DNA from: Novosphingobium sp.
Lineage (GTDB): Bacteria; Pseudomonadota; Alphaproteobacteria; Sphingomonadales; Sphingomonadaceae
Length of the DNA stretch: 64,000 nucleotides
Direction of reading: 5' to 3'
NCBI RefSeq assembly: GCF_030696665.1
Contig: NZ_JAUYRV010000028.1
Span: forward strand, 124,001 to 188,000
How positions within the stretch are numbered: the first letter of the stretch is position 1; every line of letters begins with the position of its first letter. The translations under genes were made by a program, and so were the position numbers. The notes under the pieces are model-generated. The model did no database searches and had not been told where the DNA came from. It worked only from the letters and a program-made list of their open reading frames with translations. Below are positions 1 through 10,282 of the stretch, in pieces.

Positions 1-4
1 TCCC

Positions 5-24
5 CCTCCCCGCTAGCGGGGAGG
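5..24. repeat. Perfect 20-bp palindrome, possible terminator or REP-like intergenic element downstream of the response regulator
   Basis: CCTCCCCGCTAGCGGGGAGG read directly; lies just after the stop of the minus-strand regulator gene. Confidence 0.6.
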
Positions 25-31
25 ATGAAAG

Positions 32-802
32 TCAGCGTCCCGCCATTGCCTTTACCCGCGCCAGATAGGTCCGGCCGATACGCTGCAGCGATCCGTCCAG
101 CAGTTCTGCCGACCACACGCCAAGGCCATCGTGCTTCAGCCCGGCGATGCGATCACGCCGCACGATGGTGGAGCGGTGGAGGCGGATGAAACATTCGGGA
201 TCAAGCCGGGCCTCCAGCCCTGCAATGGTGTGGAGCATCATGTAGCTGCGCCCTTGCCCGTTCTGATGGCCGACGTGGAGCCGCACGTAATCGCGCTCGG
301 CATCGATGCGTTCAAGGTCGCTCGCTGCCACGCGGATCAGTTCGGAGCGGTGCGGCACCCAGAATTCCTCGATCCATTCGCTGGCGGGTTTTTCCGGGGT
401 GAGCGGCGTTTCGGGCGGCGCGGCGCGGCGGGCCTGCGCGCGTTCGACTGCGCGCTCCAACCGCTCCTGCGCCACGGGTTTGAGGACATAGTCCACCGCG
501 TCGCAATCGAACGCTTCAACCGCGAAATCATCGTGGGCGGTCACGAAGACCACGGCGGGGCGGTTGGCCTGTCCAGCCAGCGCGCGGGCCACGCCAAGGC
601 CATCGACTTCGGGCATGGTCATGTCGAGCAGGACCAGATCGGGGGTCAGTGCCGCGATCAGGCGCAGCGCCGCAGCGCCATCGCTGGCGGTGCCCACCAC
701 CTGCAGCGCAGGGATGCGCGCGCACAGGATCTGCATGCGTTCAACCGCAAGCGGTTCGTCATCGACAATCAGCGTCCGCATTTCGTCCCCATCAGCATTC
801 AT
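32..802 (-). CDS. LytTR-family response regulator (REC + LytTR DNA-binding)
   Basis: MRTLIVDDEPLAVERMQ...LVLLDMTMPEVDG receiver core; C-terminal LytTR-type segment (RSELIRVAASDLERIDAERDYVRLHV...FIRLHRSTIV). Confidence 0.93.
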   Translation of the reverse strand: MNADGDEMRTLIVDDEPLAVERMQILCARIPALQVVGTASDGAAALRLIAALTPDLVLLDMTMPEVDGLGVARALAGQANRPAVVFVTAHDDFAVEAFDCDAVDYVLKPVAQERLERAVERAQARRAAPPETPLTPEKPASEWIEEFWVPHRSELIRVAASDLERIDAERDYVRLHVGHQNGQGRSYMMLHTIAGLEARLDPECFIRLHRSTIVRRDRIAGLKHDGLGVWSAELLDGSLQRIGRTYLARVKAMAGR

Positions 803-2729
803 TTCGCACCACCGGCATGGTCAGCACGGTGGCGTATCCGCCCGCCGGAAGCGGGCCGCTTTCCACTTTCGCCTCGTCGCCGAAGCGGGCGATCATGCGG
901 CTTTTCACGTTTTCCAGCCCGATGCCGGTGCTGCCGCTGGCAAGGCCTTCGCCCGGTCCGTCGTCCGCCACGGTGAGGATCAGAAAACCGCCCGCCTCGC
1001 GCGCGGAAATGCGGATCGTGACCGGGCGGATTGTGGTGGAGACGCCGTATTTGATCGAGTTTTCGACCAGCGGTTGCAGGATCATGCCCGGCACGCAGGC
1101 GCTCATCAGATCGTCAGGCACATCGAATTCGCAGCGCAGCCGTTCGGGGAAACGCACCGCCTCGATTTCAAGGTAGTGGCGCTGCAACGCGATCTCGTCT
1201 TCCAGCGGCATGTCGGTGGTGGGATCACCGGCAAGGCTGTGGCGATAGAAACGGGAGATTGACTGGATCATCTTCTCGGCCTGTTCAGCGCGCCCGACCA
1301 TGACCAAAGCTGACAGGGAATTCAATGTGTTGAACAGGAAATGCGGGTTCACCTGATAGCGCAGGGAGCGCAGTTCGGCGGCCTTGGCAGCGCGGCGATA
1401 TTCGCCCTCGCGGTACTCCGCCGCGCGCAACTGTTCGCCATTGCCAAGCGCGAGGTAGAGCGCGGCCCAGGCGATCAGGAGGAAATAACGGCCCAGCGCC
1501 ACATCGGTGAGTTGCCGCCACAGGCCTTCCTTTTCCACCAGTTTGCGGATCACGGTGACCTTGCTGGCGGTGGCGAGTTCTTCGGTTTCAGCAGCGGGCA
1601 AGCTTGCGGAGGGAGCGGGCACAGGCGGGGCGTTTGCAATCGCAGCCTTCGTTGCGGCTGATGCTGCAGGCGATCTCGCTGGTCGGGGAGATGATGCCGC
1701 ATCAGGCTCTCGCGGGTCTGGTGCAATACGTTGCCGCGCAGCCTCTGCACGCGCCTGTGCCAGCGCGACCCTGCGCGCGACTTCGGCCTGACGGAGTGCG
1801 ATCTGCGCGTCGCGGCGGGCAATGTCTCGAAGTGCCGTTGCATCGGAAATGGCGGGCGGCGCGGGAGGTACTGCGCTTGCGGCAGGCTGCGGTGGTTCAG
1901 GCGGGACTGGTGGTGCTACCAGCACGCTTGCGATTTCCCCATCGCCATCCACGCGGTAGATTTTGCCGCCGGTGCGCAATTCGGAGCGGCCATCGGCATA
2001 TTGCCGAATGACCATGCCGGGTTGGGTGATCACCGTGCTGCCATCGGCATTGCGCACGATTCCGGCGATGCGCAGCGCGGCCTCTGCCCGGTCTTCGGTG
2101 AACTGCTCGATTTCTGCAAGGTCGTCCTCGTCCAGCAGCGGATCGGACGCGGGTGTGGGCGCGGCCTTTGGAGAGGGAGCAGGCGGGGGTTCGCGCCAGA
2201 CGCGGGGCTCTGCGGGAGCGGGCGGGGCGGGGGGAGGCTCGGGGGGAACGAAACCTTCGTCGAGCACATCAACCAGCACGTTCCCGGCCATGTCGCGCCG
2301 GATCTTTACCGAGGGAACCTTGCTTCCATCAGCCGCCGTATCCTCATCAGAAGACGGCGCACCTTCGCCGTCTTCCTCATGCGCCAGATTTTCGAGCATG
2401 CGCTTTTCGACCGGGGCAAAGGCCCACTGGTTGACGGCGGCCAGCGCCAGCGCGGCGGGCAGCATGATCACCAGAGCCGCTCCACCACGCACGACCAGCG
2501 ACCGTGCATCGAAGCGGCGGAGCAGGGGCCAGCAGGCGACGGTGACGATGATCCCCGCGCCCGTCACCAGACCGCGCCGCCACAGCAGATCGGTAAAGTC
2601 GCCCAGTTCCACCACCAGCCCGCGCACGGTGATGAGCACGAAATAGCACAGCCACAGCGCTGCGGCCGACAGGACTACCTGCCGGGCCGGTACGCGCGGG
2701 ATTCCCGGATCGATTTGCGACGACGTCAT
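792..2729 (-). CDS. LytS/YehU-type sensor histidine kinase (His_kinase PF06580-like + HATPase) with large Pro/Ala-rich insert
   Basis: LRYQVNPHFLFNTLNSLSAL and MILQPLVENSIKYGV motifs; overlaps the response regulator gene. Confidence 0.92.
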   Translation of the reverse strand: MTSSQIDPGIPRVPARQVVLSAAALWLCYFVLITVRGLVVELGDFTDLLWRRGLVTGAGIIVTVACWPLLRRFDARSLVVRGGAALVIMLPAALALAAVNQWAFAPVEKRMLENLAHEEDGEGAPSSDEDTAADGSKVPSVKIRRDMAGNVLVDVLDEGFVPPEPPPAPPAPAEPRVWREPPPAPSPKAAPTPASDPLLDEDDLAEIEQFTEDRAEAALRIAGIVRNADGSTVITQPGMVIRQYADGRSELRTGGKIYRVDGDGEIASVLVAPPVPPEPPQPAASAVPPAPPAISDATALRDIARRDAQIALRQAEVARRVALAQARAEAARQRIAPDPREPDAASSPRPARSPAASAATKAAIANAPPVPAPSASLPAAETEELATASKVTVIRKLVEKEGLWRQLTDVALGRYFLLIAWAALYLALGNGEQLRAAEYREGEYRRAAKAAELRSLRYQVNPHFLFNTLNSLSALVMVGRAEQAEKMIQSISRFYRHSLAGDPTTDMPLEDEIALQRHYLEIEAVRFPERLRCEFDVPDDLMSACVPGMILQPLVENSIKYGVSTTIRPVTIRISAREAGGFLILTVADDGPGEGLASGSTGIGLENVKSRMIARFGDEAKVESGPLPAGGYATVLTMPVVRNEC

Positions 2730-2750
2730 TGGCGGGAGCCTAAACGCGAA

Positions 2751-2782
2751 CCGCCCGACGCACCAGAACGGTGGTCGGGCGG
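2751..2782 (-). terminator. Hairpin downstream of fumarase gene
   Basis: CCGCCCGAC-g-CACC-agaac-GGTG-GTCGGGCGG inverted repeat. Confidence 0.6.
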
Positions 2783-2808
2783 CGTTTGCTGTTCATCGAA
2801 GCGAAAGG

Positions 2809-4332
2809 TTAGGCGGGAAGAAGGCCTTCTTCAGCAATCTTCTTCTTCCACACCAATGGCGCGGACTTGTGGACGTTTTCGCCCTCGCTATCGACGGCCA
2901 CGGTCACCGGCATGTCCTCAACCGTGAATTCATAGATCGCTTCCATGCCAAGGTCTTCGAACCCGACGACTTTCGATTCCTTGATCGCGCGCGCAACAAG
3001 GTAGGCCGCGCCGCCGACCGCCATGAGGTAGGCGCTCTTGTGATTGGCGATGGACTGCGTCGCAGCGGGGCCGCGCTCTGCCTTGCCTACACTGGCAAGC
3101 AGGCCGAGGTCGAGCATGAGGTCAGAGAAGCTGTCCATGCGAGTGGCGGTGGTGGGGCCTGCTGGGCCGACCACTTCTTCGCGCACAGGGTCGACCGGGC
3201 CGACGTAATAGATCACGCGGCCCTTGAAATCGACCGGGAGTTCTTCGCCCTTGGCCAGCATGTCCTTGATGCGCTTGTGCGCGGCATCGCGGCCCGTCAG
3301 CATCTTGCCATTGAGCAGCAGACGGTCGCCCGCTTTCCAGCCCTGCACCTCGTCCTGCGTCAGCGTATCGAGATTGACGCGCTTGGCAGCCGAATCAGGT
3401 GCCCAATGGACCTGTGGCCATTCGTCGAGCTTTGGCCGTTCGAGATAGCTCGGCCCGGACCCGTCAAGGCTGAAGTGTGCGTGGCGGGTGGCGGCGCAGT
3501 TGGGGATCATCGCCACGGGCTTGCCCGCAGCGTGGCACGGCGCGTCCATGATCTTCACGTCGAGGATGGTCGAAAGCCCGCCGAGGCCCTGCGCGCCGAT
3601 GCCCAGCGCATTGACCTTGTCGAAGATTTCGATGCGCAGCTTTTCGATATCGGTCTGGGCCCCGCGCAGCTTCAGCTGGGCCATGTCGATCGGCTCCATC
3701 AGCGCCTTCTTGGCCAGCAGCACGCAATGTTCCGCCGTGCCGCCGATGCCGATGCCGAGCATGCCCGGCGGGCACCAGCCAGCGCCCATCTGCGGCAGCA
3801 TCTCGATCACCCAGTCGGCAATCGAATCGCTGGGATTCATCATCTTGAACTTGGACTTGTTTTCGCTGCCGCCGCCCTTGGCCGCCACATCGACGACGAT
3901 CTTGTTACCCTTGACCATTTCCACGTGGAGCACGCAGGGCGTGTTGTCCTTCGTGTTGCGGCGGGTGAAGGCGGGATCGGCCAGCACCGAAGCGCGCAGC
4001 TTGTTGTCCGGGTTAAGATAGGCGCGGCGCACGCCTTCATCGACCACGTCCTGCAGCGAGAGGTCGCTTTCAAGGCGGCAATCCTGCCCCCACTTGATGA
4101 AGACGTTGACGATGCCGGTGTCCTGACAGATCGGACGGTGGCCTTCGGCGCACATGCGGCTGTTGGTGAGGATCTGCGCGATGGCGTCCTTTGCCGCCGG
4201 GCCTTGCTCGGCCTCATAGGCGTCACCCAGCGCGCGGATGTAGTCCATCGGGTGGAAATAGCTGATGTATTGCAGCGCATCGGCAACGCTATCGATCAGG
4301 TCTGCTTCCTTGATCGTCACCATTTCGGCCAT
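2809..4332 (-). CDS. Fumarate hydratase class I (Fe-S dependent)
   Basis: Class I fumarase motifs (SRMCAEGHRPICQDTGI, GGGSENKSKFKMMNPSDS, GPTTATRMDSF); start placed at MAEMVTIKEADLIDS. Confidence 0.95.
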   Translation of the reverse strand: MAEMVTIKEADLIDSVADALQYISYFHPMDYIRALGDAYEAEQGPAAKDAIAQILTNSRMCAEGHRPICQDTGIVNVFIKWGQDCRLESDLSLQDVVDEGVRRAYLNPDNKLRASVLADPAFTRRNTKDNTPCVLHVEMVKGNKIVVDVAAKGGGSENKSKFKMMNPSDSIADWVIEMLPQMGAGWCPPGMLGIGIGGTAEHCVLLAKKALMEPIDMAQLKLRGAQTDIEKLRIEIFDKVNALGIGAQGLGGLSTILDVKIMDAPCHAAGKPVAMIPNCAATRHAHFSLDGSGPSYLERPKLDEWPQVHWAPDSAAKRVNLDTLTQDEVQGWKAGDRLLLNGKMLTGRDAAHKRIKDMLAKGEELPVDFKGRVIYYVGPVDPVREEVVGPAGPTTATRMDSFSDLMLDLGLLASVGKAERGPAATQSIANHKSAYLMAVGGAAYLVARAIKESKVVGFEDLGMEAIYEFTVEDMPVTVAVDSEGENVHKSAPLVWKKKIAEEGLLPA

Positions 4333-4499
4333 CCGGAAATCCCTCCAATGCCTGAGAAACTGCGAACGCCCCTTACGCGTCGACAATCGACATGCAAATC
4401 CCTTGGAAACAGCAAGTCGATAATCTACAGGCTCTTGCCAGAGATCAATTGTGGGAACCGACATCTTGTCAGGCTCCCGTCTGGAACATGAGGGTTGCA

Positions 4500-5093
4500 A
4501 TGACCGTGGTTGAAGACCGCCCGGCTGCGGATGAAATGCAGGTTGCGCGTCGTGCGATGATCGATAGCCAACTGCGCGTCAGCGGCGTCAACGCGCCCGG
4601 CATTCTGGCCGCTTTCAACGGTGTGCGGCGCGAGGATTTCGTGCCCGATGATCGCCGCGCTGTGTCTTATATGGATCGCGCCGTGCCGTTGGGCGAAGGC
4701 CGGTTCCTGTCGCCCGCGCTGACGTATGGCCAGATGCTTGAAGCGGCTGGGGTGGTGCAGGATGATAGCGTGCTGGTGCTTTCGCCCAACGGTTATCTTG
4801 CGGCGTTGACGGAAAAGCTGGCTGGCAGCGTGACCCGCGCCGACGCGCTGGGTGTGGCGCAGGGTGGCCCCTACTCGCTGATCCTGATTGATGGCGCGGC
4901 TGAGGTTCTTCCCGAATCGCTGGCGGCATTGCTGGCCGACGATGGCCGCGTGGTTACCGGGATCGTGGATCGCGGCGTGACCCGCCTCGCCATTGCGCGC
5001 AAGGTCTTGGGCAAAGTCATTGCCACCCCGCTGGGCGATGCCGATTTCGCGGTGCTCCCTGAATTTGCCGCGCCGAAGACGTGGAGCTTCTGA
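4500..5093 (+). CDS. Protein-L-isoaspartate O-methyltransferase-like protein, shortened with degenerate SAM motif
   Basis: MIDSQLRVSGV...VRREDFVPDDRRAVSYMDRAVPLGEGR...LTYGQMLEAAGV PCMT-family N-terminus; motif I reads VLVLSPNGYLAAL. Confidence 0.8.
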   Translation: MTVVEDRPAADEMQVARRAMIDSQLRVSGVNAPGILAAFNGVRREDFVPDDRRAVSYMDRAVPLGEGRFLSPALTYGQMLEAAGVVQDDSVLVLSPNGYLAALTEKLAGSVTRADALGVAQGGPYSLILIDGAAEVLPESLAALLADDGRVVTGIVDRGVTRLAIARKVLGKVIATPLGDADFAVLPEFAAPKTWSF

Positions 5094-5098
5094 GCCTC

Positions 5099-6553
5099 AT
5101 GCCAAAATACAAGGCGCTGCGCCTGCTGCTGGTGACCGGCGCTGCCGCTCTGGCGACAACCCCCGCGCTCGCCGATGACCTGCGTGAGGCGCTGACCAGC
5201 GCTTACAATACCAACCCGACGCTGCAGGCAGCCCGCGCCACCCAGCGCGCGACGGATGAGGGCGTGCCGATTGCGCGCGCGCGTGCCCTGCCAAGCCTGT
5301 CTGGCCAGGGTAGCTACAATCGCACACTCAAGGCCAACCCCAACTCGTTCCTGATCACCGACTGGTCGACCAGTGTCGATCTCAGCCTGCAGGTTCCGGT
5401 CTATTCGGGCGGGTCGGTCAAGAATTCGATCCGCGCTGCCAAGACTCGTGTCGAAGCAGGGCAAGAGGATTTGCGCGGCACTGAATCGGGCGTGTTCAGC
5501 GAAGTGGTTGCGGCCTACATGGACGTTATTCGTGATGGAGCGATCGTCGGATTGAACCGCAACAATGTTGAAGTTCTCTCAGTGAACCTTTCGGCCACCA
5601 CCGACAGGTTCGATATCGGCGATGTAACGCGCACAGACGTCGCCCAGTCCAATTCCCGCCTTGCACTGGCCCGCAGCGATCTGCGCACGGCCGAAGCAAA
5701 CCTGCAGTCCAGCCGCGAACGCTTCATCCAGGTGGTCGGCAATCCACCCGTCGATCTCGCACCGCCGCCGCCCCTTCCCGGGCTGCCCGAAACGCCGGAC
5801 GATGCGGTCATCTTCTCGCTTGAGAACAATCCTGATCTTCTTGCCGCGCGCGAACGAAGCAAAGCTGCGGCTTTTGACGTGAAAGTGGCGGAAGCCGCGA
5901 AGAAGCCGACCGTTTCGGTTTCGGCCAATGGCAGCCGTCAGGAATTCAAGGGCAGCTTTCTGGGCACCAACGAAGTGCTGCGGCAGGCTAATACCACGGC
6001 GCAAACCGGCGTGACGCTCTCGGTTCCGCTGTTTCAAGGCGGTGGTCCAGCTGCCCAGACCCGACAGGCACAAGCCCGCGAATCCGCAACGCTTGAACAG
6101 GAAGTTGGCGTAGAGCGTCAGGTCATAGCCGCGGTGCGCTCGTCGTTTGCATCATGGCGCGCCGCGAACGAAATCATCGCGATGAACCAGACGGCGGTCG
6201 ATGCTGCCGCGCTCAGCCTTGAAGGCGTGCGGGCGGAAAATTCCGTAGGCAACCGCACCATCCTGAACATCCTTGATGCCGAACAGGAACTGCTGCGCGC
6301 GCAAGTGCAACTCGTTGCCGCGCGCCGCAATGCCTATGTGGCAGGGTTCAACCTGCTGGCGGCGATGGGCAAGGCCGATGCCAACGATCTCGGCCTTGAT
6401 GGCGGGGCGTTGTATGATCCGCAGGTCAACTATGAACGGGTGCGGGGCCGTATCTGGGATTGGGACCGTGACCCTGATCCGAAGGCCGTCTCAACGCGCA
6501 CCGTTGACACGCCTGCACAGGATGCGACAATCCAGCCTACGCCGAGGCCCTGA
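5099..6553 (+). CDS. tolC: TolC-family outer membrane efflux protein
   Basis: Signal peptide then DLREALTSAYNTNPTLQAARATQRATDEGVPIARARALPSLSGQGSY; typical TolC length and two-repeat organisation. Confidence 0.93.
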   Translation: MPKYKALRLLLVTGAAALATTPALADDLREALTSAYNTNPTLQAARATQRATDEGVPIARARALPSLSGQGSYNRTLKANPNSFLITDWSTSVDLSLQVPVYSGGSVKNSIRAAKTRVEAGQEDLRGTESGVFSEVVAAYMDVIRDGAIVGLNRNNVEVLSVNLSATTDRFDIGDVTRTDVAQSNSRLALARSDLRTAEANLQSSRERFIQVVGNPPVDLAPPPPLPGLPETPDDAVIFSLENNPDLLAARERSKAAAFDVKVAEAAKKPTVSVSANGSRQEFKGSFLGTNEVLRQANTTAQTGVTLSVPLFQGGGPAAQTRQAQARESATLEQEVGVERQVIAAVRSSFASWRAANEIIAMNQTAVDAAALSLEGVRAENSVGNRTILNILDAEQELLRAQVQLVAARRNAYVAGFNLLAAMGKADANDLGLDGGALYDPQVNYERVRGRIWDWDRDPDPKAVSTRTVDTPAQDATIQPTPRP

Positions 6554-6593
6554 GGGAATCGGTGCAACAGGGTTTGTGGGGGTAGCAGTTTCG

Positions 6594-7055
6594 ATGCGTC
6601 AGGCCGGTGAACCGTCCGTCGAGGAAATCCTCGAATCGATCAAGAAGGTGATCGCGCGCGATAATCGCGCCGAGGCACAGACCCGCGCCCGTTCTGACCA
6701 AGCCCGCGTTGATCCTGCCCGCGTTGAACTGGCCCGCGCTGAACTGGCCCGGTCTGCGCCCCGCGCAGAAGTGCTCGAACTCACTGAGACCGATGAGGAA
6801 GACGACGCCGATACCGGCGGTCTGGTTGCCGATGCTGCGGCTGCTTCGATGCGTGAATCGCTGGCGGCGCTGTCGATGCTGGCCCAGCCCGGTGTTGCTC
6901 CGCAGATTGTTCGTTCCGGTGAAACCTCGCTCGAAGGGCTGGTGCGCGAACTGTTGAAGCCCATGCTGGCCGAGTGGCTGGACAAGAACCTGCCTGCGAT
7001 GGTTGAAAAGATGGTTTCGGCAGAGATCGCCCGGATTGCCGGGAAACGCGGGTGA
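6594..7055 (+). CDS. DUF2497 / PopZ-like polar organizing protein
   Basis: N-term EPSVEEILESIKKVIARD and C-term SLEGLVRELLKPMLAEWLDKNLPAMVEKMVSAEIARI match the PopZ/DUF2497 layout; acidic linker between. Confidence 0.82.
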   Translation: MRQAGEPSVEEILESIKKVIARDNRAEAQTRARSDQARVDPARVELARAELARSAPRAEVLELTETDEEDDADTGGLVADAAAASMRESLAALSMLAQPGVAPQIVRSGETSLEGLVRELLKPMLAEWLDKNLPAMVEKMVSAEIARIAGKRG

Positions 7056-7099
7056 ATTAGCGGTTTGCGCTGCACGCTTGTGGCGCTAATCCGGTTTCC

Positions 7100-9202
7100 A
7101 TGAAAACCAACTCGTTGTTCTCGGCGGCAGCCATTCTTGCCGTCGCATTCGCCGCTCCCGCTGTTGCCCAGCAGGCCGCGCCATTCTCTCCGCAGGATCT
7201 GGTCACGCTGAACCGCCTTGGCGGCAGCGCGATTGCGTCCGATGGCAAGCTGATCGCCTATGTGGTCACCACCACCGATCCGGTGAGTTACAAGCGCACG
7301 CCTGCGCTGTGGGTGCGTAGTGCCGATGGCAAAGGTGAACCGCGCCGCATCGACACCGGCGGCAGCGCGAGCGACCCGGCATTCGGCCCGGACGGCGCGC
7401 TGTATTACCTGTCAGACCGCAAGGTGGGCGAGGCTGAGACCACGCAAGTGTGGAAGGTCGATCCTGCCAGCGGGGTGACCACGCAAGTTACGGCTTTCAA
7501 GGCCGAAGTTGCGGGTTTCGAGCTGTCCCCCAACGGAAAGCGCATCGCGGTGTGGGGTGATATCGCGCGCACCTGTTCGATGTTCGGCTGCCAGAGCGAT
7601 GGCAACACAGCGTTGCCCGGTCCCGGCACCGGGCGGCACTACAAGGACGGCGCGGGCTTTGTGCGGCACTGGGATGCATGGGAAACACCGGGCAATTACA
7701 GCCGCGTCTTCGCGTTCGATCTTGGGGCGGATGGCAAGGTTGGTGGCGAGGGCAGGGCGGCTGACGGTCCGGTGGGGACACTCACTGGAGACAGCCCGAA
7801 CAAGCCCTTTGGCGGCGGCGAGGATGTGGCGTGGGCGGCAGATTCGCAGTCGCTGTTCTTCGTGGCGCGGCAGGCTGACCGGAATGAGCCGACCTCGACC
7901 AATCTCGACATCTGGCATTCGAAGCTGGATGGCGGCGCGCCGACCAACCTGACTGACGCAAACAAGGCCACAGATAATACGCCCGCCCCATCGCCCGATG
8001 GCAAGTGGCTGGCCTATGCCGCAATGGCGCGCCCCGGTTACGAGGCCGACCGGCTGGTGGTGAACCTGATTGATCTGAAGACCGGCACCCGGCGCGAACT
8101 GACCGGTGCATGGGACCGATCGGTCGCGTCGCTGACGTGGACGCCCGATGGCAAGGCGCTGATCGCCACGGCGCAGGATGTGCTTGATAACCCCGCGTTC
8201 CGCATCGATCCGGTGAGCGGCAAGGTTACGCGGCTGGTGCTCAATCCGGGGCGGGAAGGGCACATCGGCGGCGTGGTGCCGCTGAATGATGGTCGCCTGC
8301 TCTACACGCGCGATTCGCTCGATGCTCCGGCAGAACTCTATATTGGCAAGCCGGGCAAAGCGGGGGCGCGGCTGACCGATGTTGCAGCCACGACGCTCGC
8401 TGCCCGTGCGCCGGTCGTCACGCAGCGCTTCAGCTTCAAAGGCGCGGACGGCGATACGGTATGGGGCCAGATTACCAAACCGAACTGGATCAAGGGCAAG
8501 ATGCCCTCAATCCTCTACGTCCACGGCGGGCCGCAGGGTTCTTATAATGACAGCTGGTCAAACCGCTGGAACCCGCGCGTCTGGGCGAGCCAGGGCTATG
8601 CCATCGTCTCGATCGATTTCCACGGATCGACCGGATACGGGCAGGCCTTCACCGATGCGATCAACCGGCAGTGGGGTGGCAAGCCGTTGGAAGATCTGCA
8701 GAAGGGCTTTGCCGCAGCGATTGCGCTCGATGCGCAGATTGATGGCGACAATGCCTGTGCGGCGGGCGCGTCTTATGGCGGCTACATGATGAACTGGATC
8801 GCCGGCGTCTGGCCAGACCGGTTCAAGTGCCTTGTCCAGCATGACGGCGTGTTCGATGCCCGCGCGATGGCCTATGAAACCGAAGAGCTGTGGTTCGACG
8901 AATGGGAGCATGGCGGGCACCCCTATTACGAAGCGCCCGAAGAGTTCGAAAAGTGGAACCCGGTGAACCACGTGGCCAAGTGGAAGACGCCGATGCTGGT
9001 CATCACCGGCGAGAAGGACTTCCGCATTCCTTATACCCAAGGACTGGCCGCGTTCACCGCATTGCAGCGCCGGGGCATTCCGTCCGAACTGCTGGTCTTC
9101 CCGGATGAGAACCACTGGGTGCTCAAGGCCAAGAACTCGTTGCAGTGGCACCAGACTACGTTCAACTGGCTGGAGCGCTGGTTGAAGAAAGACGGTAAGT
9201 GA
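7100..9202 (+). CDS. S9-family prolyl oligopeptidase / acylaminoacyl-peptidase, secreted
   Basis: Signal peptide, beta-propeller repeats (SPDGKWLAY), [16 protein letters not shown] and [11 protein letters not shown] catalytic Ser motif, DENHWV catalytic His. Confidence 0.95.
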   Translation: MKTNSLFSAAAILAVAFAAPAVAQQAAPFSPQDLVTLNRLGGSAIASDGKLIAYVVTTTDPVSYKRTPALWVRSADGKGEPRRIDTGGSASDPAFGPDGALYYLSDRKVGEAETTQVWKVDPASGVTTQVTAFKAEVAGFELSPNGKRIAVWGDIARTCSMFGCQSDGNTALPGPGTGRHYKDGAGFVRHWDAWETPGNYSRVFAFDLGADGKVGGEGRAADGPVGTLTGDSPNKPFGGGEDVAWAADSQSLFFVARQADRNEPTSTNLDIWHSKLDGGAPTNLTDANKATDNTPAPSPDGKWLAYAAMARPGYEADRLVVNLIDLKTGTRRELTGAWDRSVASLTWTPDGKALIATAQDVLDNPAFRIDPVSGKVTRLVLNPGREGHIGGVVPLNDGRLLYTRDSLDAPAELYIGKPGKAGARLTDVAATTLAARAPVVTQRFSFKGADGDTVWGQITKPNWIKGKMPSILYVHGGPQGSYNDSWSNRWNPRVWASQGYAIVSIDFHGSTGYGQAFTDAINRQWGGKPLEDLQKGFAAAIALDAQIDGDNACAAGASYGGYMMNWIAGVWPDRFKCLVQHDGVFDARAMAYETEELWFDEWEHGGHPYYEAPEEFEKWNPVNHVAKWKTPMLVITGEKDFRIPYTQGLAAFTALQRRGIPSELLVFPDENHWVLKAKNSLQWHQTTFNWLERWLKKDGK

Positions 9203-9579
9203 GCTTCACTCCCGACGAAATCCTGCAGGCTGAAATCGCGCTGGCCAAGCTGGGCGGTTTCAACCCGCAGCGCCATATCCTGCTTTGCGCCGGGCCGGAC
9301 AAGGACAAGTGCGCCCCGCGCGAAGTGGGGGACGAGGCCTGGAACTACCTCAAGAAGCGCCTTGGGGAACTGAAGCTGGGCGGCGCGCAGGGCGTGCTGC
9401 GCAACAAGGTTGGCTGCCTGCGCGTGTGCCTCGTCGGGCCGGTCGCGGTCGTCTATCCCGACAACGTGTGGTATCACTCTTGCACCCCGCCGGTGCTGGA
9501 GCGGATCCTGCAGGAACACGTGATCGGCGGCATGCCGGTGGAAGAGTTTCAGCTGAAGCCGCCTGTCTTGGCGGGCTGA
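9199..9579 (+). CDS. Thioredoxin-like [2Fe-2S] ferredoxin
   Basis: [15 protein letters not shown]...[18 protein letters not shown]...WYHSCTP pattern; GTG start overlapping previous stop. Confidence 0.85.
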   Translation: MSFTPDEILQAEIALAKLGGFNPQRHILLCAGPDKDKCAPREVGDEAWNYLKKRLGELKLGGAQGVLRNKVGCLRVCLVGPVAVVYPDNVWYHSCTPPVLERILQEHVIGGMPVEEFQLKPPVLAG

Positions 9580-9582
9580 CGG

Positions 9583-10224
9583 TTATCCCCGCATCGCGCG
9601 GTAGACACTGGCGGCGCGGCGGATGTGCGTGTTGGCCAATGCGCGCGCCCAGTCTTCATCGCGGGTTTCGAAAGCTCTGACCAGATCGCGGTGGTCGCGC
9701 TGGCTCTGCTCCATATCCGCGCGGGCATATTGTTCTGCCGTGCGGTGGACGACGATCTGGCTGACCACAAACTTCATCAATTGCGCCAGCCGTTCGGATT
9801 GTGCAGCAGCGAGGATGACCGCGTGAAAATGGCGGTTGCCTTCGACAAAGCCCGAAACGTCCGGCCCGTCGGTGTCGGCAATGGCGCGATCGATGAAATC
9901 GCAGTGCGCGCGCAATTGTATGATCTGTTCGTCCGAGATCAGCCGTGCAGCACGGGCGGCGCAGTGGCTTTCCAGCATGGCGCGCAGGCTGAACAGTTCT
10001 TCCTCGTCCTCATCGGACCAGACCGGCACGAAGACGCGGTTGGTGTCCGAACGCTGGAGCAGCATTTCGCTGACCAGTTCTGCGATGGCCTCTCGCACCG
10101 GCGTGCGGGACAGACCGCATAACTGCGCGAATTCATCTTCAGTAACGAACTGCCCTGCGGGAAAGTGCCCCGATAGAATCCCAGCGCGAATCTTGCGGTA
10201 GGCTTCCTGCGAGGCTTTGGACAC
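9583..10224 (-). CDS. GntR-family transcriptional regulator (FadR/FCD subfamily)
   Basis: N-term wHTH (LCGLSRTPVREAIAELVSEMLL) and C-term FCD-like helical domain; GTG start with CAGGAG upstream. Confidence 0.92.
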   Translation of the reverse strand: MSKASQEAYRKIRAGILSGHFPAGQFVTEDEFAQLCGLSRTPVREAIAELVSEMLLQRSDTNRVFVPVWSDEDEEELFSLRAMLESHCAARAARLISDEQIIQLRAHCDFIDRAIADTDGPDVSGFVEGNRHFHAVILAAAQSERLAQLMKFVVSQIVVHRTAEQYARADMEQSQRDHRDLVRAFETRDEDWARALANTHIRRAASVYRAMRG

Positions 10225-10282
10225 GGCTGCTCCTGTATCAATCGGGAGGGTCGCGCATCCGCGCCCCTCCCCCGTCCTCTCA

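Noticed and set aside
1731-2927. 398-aa plus-strand ORF opposite the sensor kinase
   Set aside because: Antisense shadow ORF; no recognisable domain, and it extends across the end of the neighbouring gene.
2869-4491. 540-aa plus-strand ORF opposite fumarase
   Set aside because: Antisense of a clear class I fumarase; His/Arg/Asp-rich composition typical of reverse-frame ORFs in GC-rich coding DNA.
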